A stretch of DNA of 64,000 nucleotides, taken from Marinomonas primoryensis (GTDB taxonomy: Bacteria > Pseudomonadota > Gammaproteobacteria > Pseudomonadales > Marinomonadaceae). Location of the stretch: contig NZ_CP054301.1 of NCBI RefSeq assembly GCF_013372285.1, forward strand, positions 3,376,001 to 3,440,000. Reading direction: 5' to 3'. The notes under the pieces are model-generated. The model was not told the DNA's origin. It made no database searches and worked only from the letters and a program-made list of their open reading frames with translations. Below, piece after piece: positions 9,089 to 16,422 of the stretch; the stretch's first letter is position 1; each line of letters begins with the position of its first letter. Both the position numbers and the translations under genes were made by a program.

Positions 9089-9126
9089 TATGACATGGAC
9101 AGAATGAACTAGAGGATCCAATTCGT

Positions 9127-9531
9127 TCACATCCTACTTAAAAAGAAATCTCTAACCTCATAAAAATCATTAATCGAACTATTTTTTAACAAATATTCTT
9201 TAACCGAAAGCCCCTCAAAAAGAGGATGATTAATAGGTCTTTTAAAAGAGCTGTAATGTAAGCCAATTGGTACACTTTGGTGTATCGCCTTATAAATACC
9301 AGCCAATAAAGATAATCGTTCTATTATTTTGAGCTCTAAATCTAGCATTCCAATCTCTTCACTGGTTTCCTGCCAATACTTCCATTTCTCTGTTTGAATC
9401 CCCCCAAGTAATGTCGCCATTTCATCATCAGACAAGTCCCAGCATTGCTGGGAACTTTGCTGCTTCAACCAAAGAATGACATTGGCACAATTTTTACTAA
9501 GGTCCAATTTATCTAATGTTGATATATCCAT
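9127..9531 (-). CDS. MbcA/ParS/Xre-like antitoxin-domain protein (DUF2384-like), no toxin seen
   Basis: The preferred start is the ATG at 9531 (product begins MDISTLDKLD, 134 residues). GGAG lies 5 nt upstream, and the longer frame to 9579 would run through an inverted repeat. The middle resembles the Xre-like helix-turn-helix of this family (DDEMATLLGGIQ then ERLSLLAGIYKAI). The C-terminus resembles the toxin-binding DUF2384 domain (NHPLFEGLSVKEYLL then FYEVRDFFLSRM). In RES-Xre modules such an antitoxin is followed by a RES-domain NAD-degrading toxin; here the next gene downstream converges and is unrelated. It sits at the end of the integrase transcription unit. Family assignment is by pattern only. 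Confidence 0.6.
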   Translation of the reverse strand: MDISTLDKLDLSKNCANVILWLKQQSSQQCWDLSDDEMATLLGGIQTEKWKYWQETSEEIGMLDLELKIIERLSLLAGIYKAIHQSVPIGLHYSSFKRPINHPLFEGLSVKEYLLKNSSINDFYEVRDFFLSRM

Positions 9532-9562
9532 TTTCACTCCATAATTGAAAGTACAACACTCG

Positions 9563-9589
9563 AAGGTAGGGAGTAGCATTCCCTACCTT
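9563..9589. promoter_or_regulatory. Inverted repeat upstream of the antitoxin-like gene
   Basis: Arms AAGGTAGGGA (9563-9572) and TCCCTACCTT (9580-9589) are perfect complements around a 7-nt loop. The repeat lies between the 85-residue ORF and the antitoxin-like start. It could be an autoregulatory operator, as is usual for antitoxins, or an attenuator. No T-run follows on the minus strand. Confidence 0.5.
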
Positions 9590-9600
9590 ACCATTACTGA

Positions 9601-9858
9601 TTACCAACATTCTCCTTGCAAAAAAGCCGGAACACTCCCAACTAAAGAACACCTCAAAAGCCCATAATCAGAATAGCGCTCATATTCATTGGTTAGCTTT
9701 TCTTGCACCCAGAGTGCCACAGCTTCACTATTTGTATAAACTGGAGCCAAATTAAGTATAGAGGCTAAACCTACGCCATCAATAATATGAAGGTCATCAA
9801 TTAGCATCTTTGAAAACTTTCCAGCCTTAGGTGTCACCCAAACATTCGATTTAGCCAT
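9601..9858 (-). CDS. Unknown 85-residue protein of the integrase operon
   Basis: The frame begins MAKSNVWVTPKAGKF and ends FLQGECW. GGAG eight bases before the ATG lies inside the end of the integrase gene, and the stop of integrase is only 3 nt away, so the two are translated together. I do not recognise a family. No membrane segment or zinc motif is visible; the protein is mixed alpha/beta in character. Its position between an integrase and an antitoxin-like gene makes it an element-specific accessory gene. It could be a small toxin partner of the downstream antitoxin-like protein, but nothing in the sequence shows this. Confidence 0.65.
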   Translation of the reverse strand: MAKSNVWVTPKAGKFSKMLIDDLHIIDGVGLASILNLAPVYTNSEAVALWVQEKLTNEYERYSDYGLLRCSLVGSVPAFLQGECW

Positions 9859-9861
9859 ACT

Positions 9862-11064
9862 TTATTCTCCAGTCTCAGATTTTTGCTCGGTTAACTTTAT
9901 GTGTTCTTGCAACAATAGACGATCAAAGGCTGAACCATCTTGTCGGGTTAAATTCGGAACATACCGTGAGTACACACGAAATAACATTTCCGTCGTGGTA
10001 TGACCCATCTGACGAGCAATCCATTCTGGGTTTTCACCCGACGCTAACCAAAGCGTAGCCGCTGTATGACGCGTCTGATAAGGACGACGTTTCTTGAGAT
10101 CTAATAGCCTTAACAATGGATACCAAATACGTTTCGTAACTGTGTCACTCTTAAGAGGGCTACCATCAATATTGCAAAACACTAGACTCTGATCATGTGT
10201 CATTTTGTATTGCGCTTTTAATGCGTCATAAACTGGCTGAGACATATAAATCTCACGCTGCGAGCCGTCTGTTTTAGTGTAAGTGAACTCTCCTTTTACC
10301 CAGGTTTCACGAATCAAAATCTGTCCCCTTTCAAAATCGACGTACTTCCACTTAAGACCATCAATTTCGCCTGTACGCATTCCCGTAAAGAAACGCACTG
10401 TGAAATAGTTTTTAAAGTCCCTTCTCACCGACTGAATAATCAAATTCACTTGATCCAAAGAAAATGGATCTATGTCTGTTTTCATGATCTTTAACGATTT
10501 AATTCCCTTCCAAGGAGAGGTAAACTCGTATCGGTCGGCGGCTTCATTAATAATCATTCGGAGAGGCGTCATTATCTTGTTGATTGATGCAGGCTTAAGA
10601 GCACTATTTTTCCGTTTGGGTTCTTTGGCGAGAGTTGAACGAAAATTTAGTATGTCTGCTTTTGTGATGCTGCCGACTTCTTTATCACCGAAATAAGGTA
10701 TTGAATACACATCAATGCTACTTCTCACTGAAAGTGTATGCGAGTTTCTCCACTCGATCTTTTTCTCATCAAACCAAAGCTCTGCAAACTCTTTGAATAA
10801 AAGCGTTTTTCTTGCCTTTTTTGCAGTATGTTCAGTCAACATATCCTTCTGTTCTAGAAACAAATCCGCTTTTTTGCTGTTTGGAAAATAATCCCAATAC
10901 TTAAATGTACCCAATGTGATTTCAGCCTCTATACGATCAAGAATTTGCTTAGCTCGCTTCTTGTTCGCAGGAGAATCCGTCAGTTTAGTCTGCTCACGAC
11001 AGCGCTCACCCTTAAAACGAAAATCCAATAGTAACTTACCGCTTCTAACGTTAATGCTTCCCAT
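9862..11064 (-). CDS. Tyrosine-type site-specific integrase
   Basis: The 400-residue protein has an N-terminal DUF3596-type arm-binding region (MGSINVRSGKLLLDFRFKG), a SAM-like core-binding domain (about 90-180) and a catalytic domain. Visible catalytic residues are R230 (TGMRTGE), R332 (YQTRHTAA), H355 (QMGHT) and Y365 (RVYSRY). It would integrate and excise the element at the neighbouring tRNA-Arg gene. A strong AGGAGG overlaps the stop of the upstream excisionase-like gene. Transcription runs away from the tRNA. All catalytic positions are present, so the enzyme may still be active. The histidine often seen three residues before the second Arg is Tyr here, common in this subgroup. Confidence 0.93.
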   Translation of the reverse strand: MGSINVRSGKLLLDFRFKGERCREQTKLTDSPANKKRAKQILDRIEAEITLGTFKYWDYFPNSKKADLFLEQKDMLTEHTAKKARKTLLFKEFAELWFDEKKIEWRNSHTLSVRSSIDVYSIPYFGDKEVGSITKADILNFRSTLAKEPKRKNSALKPASINKIMTPLRMIINEAADRYEFTSPWKGIKSLKIMKTDIDPFSLDQVNLIIQSVRRDFKNYFTVRFFTGMRTGEIDGLKWKYVDFERGQILIRETWVKGEFTYTKTDGSQREIYMSQPVYDALKAQYKMTHDQSLVFCNIDGSPLKSDTVTKRIWYPLLRLLDLKKRRPYQTRHTAATLWLASGENPEWIARQMGHTTTEMLFRVYSRYVPNLTRQDGSAFDRLLLQEHIKLTEQKSETGE

Positions 11065-11072
11065 ATACCCTC

Positions 11073-11288
11073 CTAGTGGACACCAGCCATCAATGTGTTA
11101 ATGGCAGGAACTTTAAACATGTCTTCCTCTATCTGCTCCCAGATGTACAAAATTTTGCGACCTCCGAATGGTCGGAAGTAATGGATACCCTCAATAAGAA
11201 CCGAGTCTTTTAATTTTCGACGAATAGTCTTACTGTCGTACTTGATGCGTCCAGAAAGTTCTTCGGTTGTTAGATATGTTTGTGACAT
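11073..11288 (-). CDS. Small excisionase-like HTH protein
   Basis: The 71-residue product begins MSQTYLTTEELSGRIKYDSKT, whose first half looks like a MerR/AlpA-type winged helix used by recombination directionality factors. It precedes the integrase by 8 nt, and its stop codon lies within the integrase ribosome-binding site, so both are one operon. GGAG lies 9 nt before the ATG. It probably helps excision or controls int transcription. The promoter region is shared with the divergent Xre regulator and carries paired inverted operators. Assignment rests on size, position and the HTH-like pattern. Confidence 0.65.
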   Translation of the reverse strand: MSQTYLTTEELSGRIKYDSKTIRRKLKDSVLIEGIHYFRPFGGRKILYIWEQIEEDMFKVPAINTLMAGVH

Positions 11289-11332
11289 AATATTAAACTC
11301 CTATAAGTTATTAGGATCTTCAAAAGACTTTA

Positions 11333-11401
11333 ATGATCTTCTATAGATCATAATAGTCTATTTTAGATCTATTGCAAGTCTTTTTGATCTTCTGTAGATC
11401 A
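11333..11401. promoter_or_regulatory. Paired inverted operators in the divergent xis/xre promoter region
   Basis: Two related sites share the plan arm-5 nt-arm: ATGATCT-TCTAT-AGATCAT at 11333-11351 and TGATCT-TCTGT-AGATCA at 11385-11401. Half-sites containing AGATCT or GATCTT occur between and before them. They lie between the excisionase-like gene (minus) and the Xre gene (plus). The likely reader is the Xre protein, giving a lysogeny-like switch for the element; this is inferred. Confidence 0.6.
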
Positions 11402-11417
11402 TTTTTTGAGGTTTAAG

Positions 11418-11627
11418 ATGATAAAATGTCACTTATCTAAAATTATGGGTGAAAAGAAACTCAAAATTTCAGACGTTTCTAATGAGACAGGAATTAATAG
11501 AGGAACTATTACGCGCCTATATCATGAGACAGCAGTGCGCGTAGAGTTCGAAGTACTGGAACAGCTATGTAATTACTTAGGATGTGGAATCGAAGACTTA
11601 CTAGAAATACAAAAAGATGAAGAGTAA
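11418..11627 (+). CDS. Xre/Cro-CI family regulator of the element
   Basis: The ATG at 11418 is preferred over the TTG at 11406 because GAGG lies 7 nt before it. The 69-residue protein is a lone helix-turn-helix domain: LKISDVSNETGINRGTITRL is the HTH and LEQLCNYLGCGIEDLL the following helix, as in YozG-like regulators. It is divergent from the excisionase-integrase operon. It probably represses that operon and itself through the two inverted sites in the shared promoter. No other domain is present, so DNA damage control by cleavage is not expected. Confidence 0.8.
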   Translation: MIKCHLSKIMGEKKLKISDVSNETGINRGTITRLYHETAVRVEFEVLEQLCNYLGCGIEDLLEIQKDEE

Positions 11628-11665
11628 CTAGCGAAAATTTCGATGCTTAAAATGACCCGAAAATC

Positions 11666-11726
11666 ATTTTGGTCACCATATGGTCACATTTTGGTCACAA
11701 GACAAAAAAGAGGCCATTTTGGTCAC
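11666..11726 (+). repeat. Direct repeats of GGTCAC, possible integrase arm sites
   Basis: GGTCAC occurs at 11671, 11682, 11693 and 11721, three of them as ATTTTGGTCAC (starting 11666, 11688, 11716). Spacing of the first three is 11 bp, one helical turn. The cluster sits between the Xre gene and the tRNA-Arg gene, where arm-type integrase or excisionase sites of an attP-derived junction are expected. One inverted copy (GTGACC at 11978-11983) lies beyond the tRNA. Apart from these repeats I see no gene in 11628-11863. Confidence 0.6.
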
Positions 11727-11863
11727 AAAAAGCGAAGGACATTTGAGACTGCTTGAAGAGTGTTATTTGAAATACAGTATTAGTACTAAGAAAAAGGAAA
11801 TGGGGTATTCTGGGAAGAGTTAAACGCTAAACCCCGTGTAAGCCACTGAATTAATTGAATAAA

Positions 11864-11940
11864 TGGTGCACCCGAGAGGATTTGAACCTCCGACCTCACC
11901 CTCCGGAGGGGCGCGCTCTATCCAGCTGAGCTACGGGTGC
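11864..11940 (-). tRNA. tRNA-Arg (anticodon CCG)
   Basis: On the minus strand a complete cloverleaf can be drawn: acceptor GCACCCG pairs with CGGGTGC, followed by A and an encoded CCA at 11864-11866. The D arm contains AGCTCAGCTGGATAGAGC. The anticodon loop CTCCGGA carries CCG, and the T arm contains GGTTCAAATCC. Its 3' end faces the integrase module 800 bp away, so it is the likely attachment gene of the element, with the 3' end serving as the recombination core. Confidence 0.95.
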
Positions 11941-11993
11941 ATATCTTTTCACTTACTTTTCTGTCCTGTGCCCTACGGTGACCATTTCGGCCG

Positions 11994-12042
11994 ATCCTTC
12001 GCCTCCGGAGGGCGACGCTCTATCCAGCTGAGCTACGGGCGC
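11994..12042 (-). pseudogene. Degenerate tRNA-Arg(CCG), 5' half only
   Basis: Beginning at 12042 on the minus strand, about 48 nt match a tRNA-Arg: acceptor strand GCGCCCG, D arm identical to the neighbour, and a perfect anticodon stem TCGCC/GGCGA around CTCCGGA. Past this point no proper T arm, no matching acceptor strand and no CCA are found. It sits 53 nt upstream of the intact tRNA-Arg. It could be a tandem copy that decayed or a gene cut by an earlier integration. Confidence 0.7.
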
Positions 12043-12142
12043 ATTATGATTGCGTGGCGCTAATTCTGTTGCAAGGTGCTAACAAGGCCATCACAAATTG
12101 GTGTGCGTATTCTAAAGGAAATCACTCAGGATTCCAGTGCTT

Positions 12143-12183
12143 AAAGCAATAAAGAACAGATATAAGCTGTTTTTTATTGCTTT
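12143..12183. terminator. Stem-loop between tRNA genes and the monooxygenase gene
   Basis: AAAGCAATAAA (12143-12153) pairs perfectly with TTTATTGCTTT (12173-12183), with an inner ACAG/CTGT pairing. It may terminate the minus-strand ABM-domain gene that ends at 12246. The T-run is weak. Confidence 0.45.
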
Positions 12184-12245
12184 GGTATCAAAAGCTTTTC
12201 TAGTTAGCTGTTTACACCGCAAACAACTAACTCATGGAAAAAAAC

Positions 12246-12539
12246 TTAGCCTATCTTATGCAATTCAGTCACATCAAATTCTGCAATAACGTCTTTGGTT
12301 ACTTCTAAAAACGTCTTGATATGATCCGTTTTCATATGGTCCTGCCACACATCGTAGTCGGTCCAACGTTCGAAGTAGACGAACGCTCCCGGAGTCTTGT
12401 TATTTTGATGAAGGTCATATTGCAAACAACCCACTTCCGCGCGGGTTGGCACCAATAAAGCTTCTAAAGCGGCTTTTAAGGCCGCGCTTTTGCCAGAGTG
12501 CGCGCGAATGTTGGCGACGAGTACGAGTTCAATGGTCAT
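12246..12539 (-). CDS. Antibiotic biosynthesis monooxygenase (ABM) domain protein, YgiN-like
   Basis: The start at 12539 (MTIELVLVANIRA, 97 residues) is chosen because AGGA lies about 8 nt upstream and the family begins there; the longer frame adds an unlikely leader. The protein is a single ferredoxin-like ABM domain with the characteristic GCLQYDLHQN and YFERWTDYDVWQDHM segments and a histidine-rich following helix. Relatives act as quinol monooxygenases or degrade small oxidised compounds as dimers. The exact substrate cannot be read from sequence. It is a single-gene unit outside the island. Confidence 0.85.
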   Translation of the reverse strand: MTIELVLVANIRAHSGKSAALKAALEALLVPTRAEVGCLQYDLHQNNKTPGAFVYFERWTDYDVWQDHMKTDHIKTFLEVTKDVIAEFDVTELHKIG

Positions 12540-12683
12540 GTTTGTTTCCTTGTCTAATGGACGTGTTACAAAAATAAAGTAAAGGTGAGGAACAACGCTA
12601 AACAAAAAAATACGCGAGTAGATTCACGCCTTTGTGTTTAAATAACTGTATCGTTTTTTACTCTTAATCACTAAGGATTCATT

Positions 12684-13019
12684 GTGACTGTTTCTATCCC
12701 GCCTTCCATTAAACGTTTAAGTATTCTTGGTGCCGTTTGTTTTGCCATAGGGCTTTCTTCGCTGGCCGGTGCGGCACGTTCAGGTGAACAAGTTTTTAAT
12801 ACTTATTGCGTTGCTTGTCATATGAGCGGTGTTGCAGGGGCGCCGCGATTTGGTAACCATGAAGACTGGCAACCGCGAATCGATAAAGGCTTAGATACAT
12901 TGCTAAAAGACGCGATCAGCGGCATTAAAGCCATGCCGCCAAAAGGTTTATGCTTTGATTGCAGTGATGATGAGCTGAAACTCGCTATTGAATACATGAT
13001 AGACAACAGCAAAGATTAG
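12684..13019 (+). CDS. Cytochrome c5-type monoheme protein
   Basis: The GTG at 12684 is preceded by AAGGA. The 111-residue precursor has a signal peptide (hydrophobic stretch to about residue 30, cleavage near AGA-A). One heme site YCVACH follows, and a Met ligand in KAMPPKG. A second cysteine pair, CFDC, near the C-terminus is the disulfide typical of cytochrome c5. It would shuttle electrons in the periplasm between respiratory complexes and terminal acceptors. It ends 19 nt before the convergent rep gene. Confidence 0.9.
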   Translation: MTVSIPPSIKRLSILGAVCFAIGLSSLAGAARSGEQVFNTYCVACHMSGVAGAPRFGNHEDWQPRIDKGLDTLLKDAISGIKAMPPKGLCFDCSDDELKLAIEYMIDNSKD

Positions 13020-13038
13020 TTTTTTTCAGCGTCGTGTG

Positions 13039-15087
13039 CTAGCCGTTTAACATGGCTTTTAATGCCGACAATGACGCCTGACCACGTTCTTTTTTCGCGC
13101 TCTCTCCTTCGTCACCTCGACCCTCCCAAACCAAGTCTTCTTCTGGAAGTTCATCAAGGAACCGACTTGGTAAACAGTCGATTTCTTCACCGTATTGTCG
13201 GCGTTTCGCGGCCATTGTAATGCATAAGGTTTTTTTCGCCCGTGTTATGCCAACGTAAGCCAGACGACGCTCTTCTTCGATGTCGTCGTTTTCTATACTG
13301 TTCCTGTGGGGCAAAAGTTCTTCTTCACAGCCGATCAAAAAAACATGCGGATACTCTAAGCCTTTAGACGCATGAAGTGTCAGAAGTTGTACTTTATCTT
13401 CGTCTTCCTCTTCTTCTTGGCGCTCTAGCATGTCAATCAATAGCAGCTTGCTAATCGCCTGATCCAAACCGGCAGTTTCGTCTTCTTCCCAAGCGGACTC
13501 CATCATGCGTTGAATAGAATCCAGTAAGAAGCGCACGTTTTCGATGCGACGATCGCCCGCTTTAGACGAAGACGTTTGCTCTTGAATCCAACCGTAATAA
13601 TCCATGTCATGAATCATTTGCTCTATCACTGGCACGGGAGACGCCCCTTCTAGACGTTTACGTAAGGTAGACATCCAACTCTCGAAGTCTTGCAGGCTTT
13701 TCAGCGAGCGGCCAGTGATGTTTTCTTCTAGCTCTTTGTAACCAGACGCTTCAAACAAACTCACGCCGCGTTCAGTGGCAAGGTTACCGACTTTTTCTAG
13801 TGTTGCGGGGCCGATTTCTCGTCTCGGTAAATTCACCACTCGCAAAAAAGCATTGTCATCTGATGGGTTCACTAACAGACGCAAATACCCCATCAAATCT
13901 TTGATTTCCGCGCGGGAGAAAAAAGACGTGCCGCCATTCATTTTGTAAGGAATCCGGTAGGCTTGCAGTTTAATTTCCAATAAACGCGCCTGGTGATTGC
14001 CTCGATACAAAATAGCAAAATCTCGATACGGAATGTCATGGCGCAAATGACGAGATTGTATTTCAGCCGCCACGCGTTCCGATTCTGAGTCTTCGTTTCG
14101 GGTGACCATCACACGGATCGGATCGCCTATTTCATGGTCACTCCACAACGCTTTGTCATGAATATGAGGATTGTTCGCTATTAACGTATTGGCGGCTTTC
14201 AAAATGGTTTTAGTCGAACGGTAGTTTTGCTCTAGCTTGACCAGTTTTAAGTTTGGATAATCGACCGACAAGCGCTCTAGGTTTTCAGGACGCGCACCAC
14301 GCCATGCGTAGATGGATTGGTCATCGTCGCCCACTAAGGTAAAACAGCGTCTATAACCTGCTAATAAACGAATCAATTCATATTGACTGCCGTTGGTGTC
14401 TTGGCACTCATCCACCAGCAAATAGCGGACTTTTTTCTGCCAGCGATCACGCAACGCTTCATCTGCCATTAACAAGCTGACAGGAAGCAAAATAAGGTCA
14501 TCAAAATCCACCGCGTTGTAGGCACGCAAATAACGCTGATATTGTGCGTAAACTTGCGCCGCCAACAAAAACTCTTCGGTATCAGCGTTGGTCATGGCTT
14601 CTTGTGGTGTCGTTAGATCGTTTTTCCAATTGGACACTGTGTTCTGACAATAGCCTGCGGAGTCCGTTTGACCGTTAAACTCTTTGTCTAGAATTTCTTT
14701 GATCAAGCTAAGGGAGTCTTGGGAATCAAATAAAGTGAAGCCTTCTTTTAAACCTGCCCGACGAAACTCTTTGCGTAGAATGCGTAAACCTAAATTGTGA
14801 AAGGTAGAAATGCTCAAGCCTCGGCTTTCTTGTTTAGAAAGCATACCAACAACACGTTCTTTCATCTCTCGAGCGGCTTTGTTCGTAAATGTTACCGCGA
14901 TAATGCTGTTCGCTTTATACCCACAGGTTTGAATCAAATACGCGATTTTCGTCGTGATTACACTGGTTTTTCCTGATCCCGCTCCGGCCAATACCAGCAG
15001 AGGCCCATCGATTTTTTTAACGGCATCGAGTTGGCGTTCGTTTAGATTTCTCAAACGTTGGGATATGGAAGGAAGGGACTCACTCAT
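13039..15087 (-). CDS. rep: ATP-dependent DNA helicase Rep
   Basis: From MSESLPSIS (15087) the protein has 682 residues, matching Rep. UvrD-family motifs are in order: the Q motif (LNERQLDAV), Walker A AGAGSGKT at 34-41, Ia (VTFTNKAAREMK), II (LLVDECQDTN), III (GDDDQSIYAWRGARPEN), IV, V (LLTLHASKGLEYP) and VI (EERRLAYVGITRA). Whole-sequence similarity is closer to Rep than to UvrD or PcrA. Rep is a 3'-5' helicase that clears proteins ahead of replication forks. The longer GTG start at 15126 adds 13 residues without support. The DExx box reads DECQ rather than DEYQ. Confidence 0.93.
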   Translation of the reverse strand: MSESLPSISQRLRNLNERQLDAVKKIDGPLLVLAGAGSGKTSVITTKIAYLIQTCGYKANSIIAVTFTNKAAREMKERVVGMLSKQESRGLSISTFHNLGLRILRKEFRRAGLKEGFTLFDSQDSLSLIKEILDKEFNGQTDSAGYCQNTVSNWKNDLTTPQEAMTNADTEEFLLAAQVYAQYQRYLRAYNAVDFDDLILLPVSLLMADEALRDRWQKKVRYLLVDECQDTNGSQYELIRLLAGYRRCFTLVGDDDQSIYAWRGARPENLERLSVDYPNLKLVKLEQNYRSTKTILKAANTLIANNPHIHDKALWSDHEIGDPIRVMVTRNEDSESERVAAEIQSRHLRHDIPYRDFAILYRGNHQARLLEIKLQAYRIPYKMNGGTSFFSRAEIKDLMGYLRLLVNPSDDNAFLRVVNLPRREIGPATLEKVGNLATERGVSLFEASGYKELEENITGRSLKSLQDFESWMSTLRKRLEGASPVPVIEQMIHDMDYYGWIQEQTSSSKAGDRRIENVRFLLDSIQRMMESAWEEDETAGLDQAISKLLLIDMLERQEEEEDEDKVQLLTLHASKGLEYPHVFLIGCEEELLPHRNSIENDDIEEERRLAYVGITRAKKTLCITMAAKRRQYGEEIDCLPSRFLDELPEEDLVWEGRGDEGESAKKERGQASLSALKAMLNG

Positions 15088-15181
15088 GGAAAAACTCTGG
15101 CTTGTGCGGCGGTTAAAAATCAGCACTAAGTGTACCCGACATTACATCGACTCGCACTGACATAACCGTTCGATCAGGCAC

Positions 15182-15208
15182 AAAAAAGGGACACCAGAAT
15201 GGCGTCCC
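15182..15208 (-). terminator. Rho-independent terminator after the BASS transporter gene
   Basis: On the minus strand GGGACGCCA pairs with TGGTGTCCC across a 3-nt loop and is followed by six T. It lies 25 nt after the stop of the transporter gene and before rep. Confidence 0.85.
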
Positions 15209-15232
15209 TTTTATTATCGCTCGCGTAAACGC

Positions 15233-16177
15233 TTATTTAGAAGTGTCTCCGCTGTTATTTTCCAAAACAGGTCGACGGCTCCAATAGCTCGCCAACAAAG
15301 AACCCGAAATATTGTGCCACACACTGAAAATAGTACCTGGCAACGCCGCCATTGGCGTGAAGAATTTTACCGCCAACGCCGCCGCCAAACCTGAGTTCTG
15401 CAAACCCACTTCAAATGCAATCGTACGACATACGCGTGCATCAAAGCCAAGTAAGTAAGTTACCCAATAGCCTAAGGTCAAACCAATCGCATTATGGATA
15501 ATTACAGCAGCCGCTACGATGAGGCCAACTTGAACAATTTTTGACGCGCTCAAGGCCACGACAATCGCAATGATAAGGACAATCGCGAACATAGAAATGT
15601 AAGGAAAAATCGGCTCTGCTTTGCGCACAAACTTCGAGAAAAACGTATTAATTAACACACCCGCCGCAACAGGTAACAATACAATTTTGAGTAGGCTCAA
15701 CAACATACCAGCCACAGGCACATCAACACTTTGACCTATCATCAAAGACACTAAGAAAGGCGTTAGTATCACACCAATCAAGGTCGAAATCGCGGTCATG
15801 GAAATAGACAACGCGGTATCGCCTTTCGCCAAATAACACATCACATTCGAGGACGTACCGCCCGCAACGCTTCCAACCAGCAACATACCAACTGTTAACT
15901 CGGTATCAAAACCAAACGCAAACGCCACACCAAACGCCGCTATCGGCATCACTAAAAATTGCAGAATAACACCCACACCAACGGCCTTACGGTTTTTAAG
16001 GACTTGTTTGAAGTCTGTTGGGCTTAGGGTTAACCCCATTGCTAACATGATGACTGTCAGTAATGGAACAATTTGAGTTTTCAAGCCGACGAATAAGTCC
16101 GGTTGAAAAAAGGCAAGCACAGAAAGTAACAATGCCCAAAGAGGGAACAGCTGAATAACCATAATGTATAACTCCAT
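15233..16177 (-). CDS. Bile acid:sodium symporter family (BASS) transporter
   Basis: The 314-residue membrane protein has nine or ten hydrophobic segments. The BASS landmarks are GLTLSPTDFKQVL near the N-terminus, SVAGGTSSNVMCYLAKGDTA in the core-domain crossover, and FEVGLQNSGLAAALAVKFF near the end. Members import organic anions with Na+; many bacterial ones move keto acids or pantoate, so the substrate is open. An alternative start at 16162 (MVIQLFPLW) has GGAG nine bases upstream and is equally possible. The gene is monocistronic with its own terminator. Confidence 0.88.
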   Translation of the reverse strand: MELYIMVIQLFPLWALLLSVLAFFQPDLFVGLKTQIVPLLTVIMLAMGLTLSPTDFKQVLKNRKAVGVGVILQFLVMPIAAFGVAFAFGFDTELTVGMLLVGSVAGGTSSNVMCYLAKGDTALSISMTAISTLIGVILTPFLVSLMIGQSVDVPVAGMLLSLLKIVLLPVAAGVLINTFFSKFVRKAEPIFPYISMFAIVLIIAIVVALSASKIVQVGLIVAAAVIIHNAIGLTLGYWVTYLLGFDARVCRTIAFEVGLQNSGLAAALAVKFFTPMAALPGTIFSVWHNISGSLLASYWSRRPVLENNSGDTSK

Positions 16178-16422
16178 TTACGCCACTCTGCTTTGCCAAA
16201 GATAAGTCAGCAACAGCGAATACGTGACCACAATTAATTATTATTAATCCCATCATATATCACCTACTCATGACTTTATTTTATGCGGCAAAACCGTCAC
16301 TTAAAAGCCATCCACACAAGTAGACAAATAAAATAAGGGCAAAGAGTGTAACGAAATGAAACCGGTTAAAACAGCTTTTATCACCCGCTTAAAAGGCGTT
16401 AATACACTATGACGAGCTTCGC

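Noticed and set aside
11863..12063. 66-codon frame over the tRNA-Arg region
   Set aside because: It is the translation of tRNA-Arg and its remnant on the opposite strand, a classic false call.
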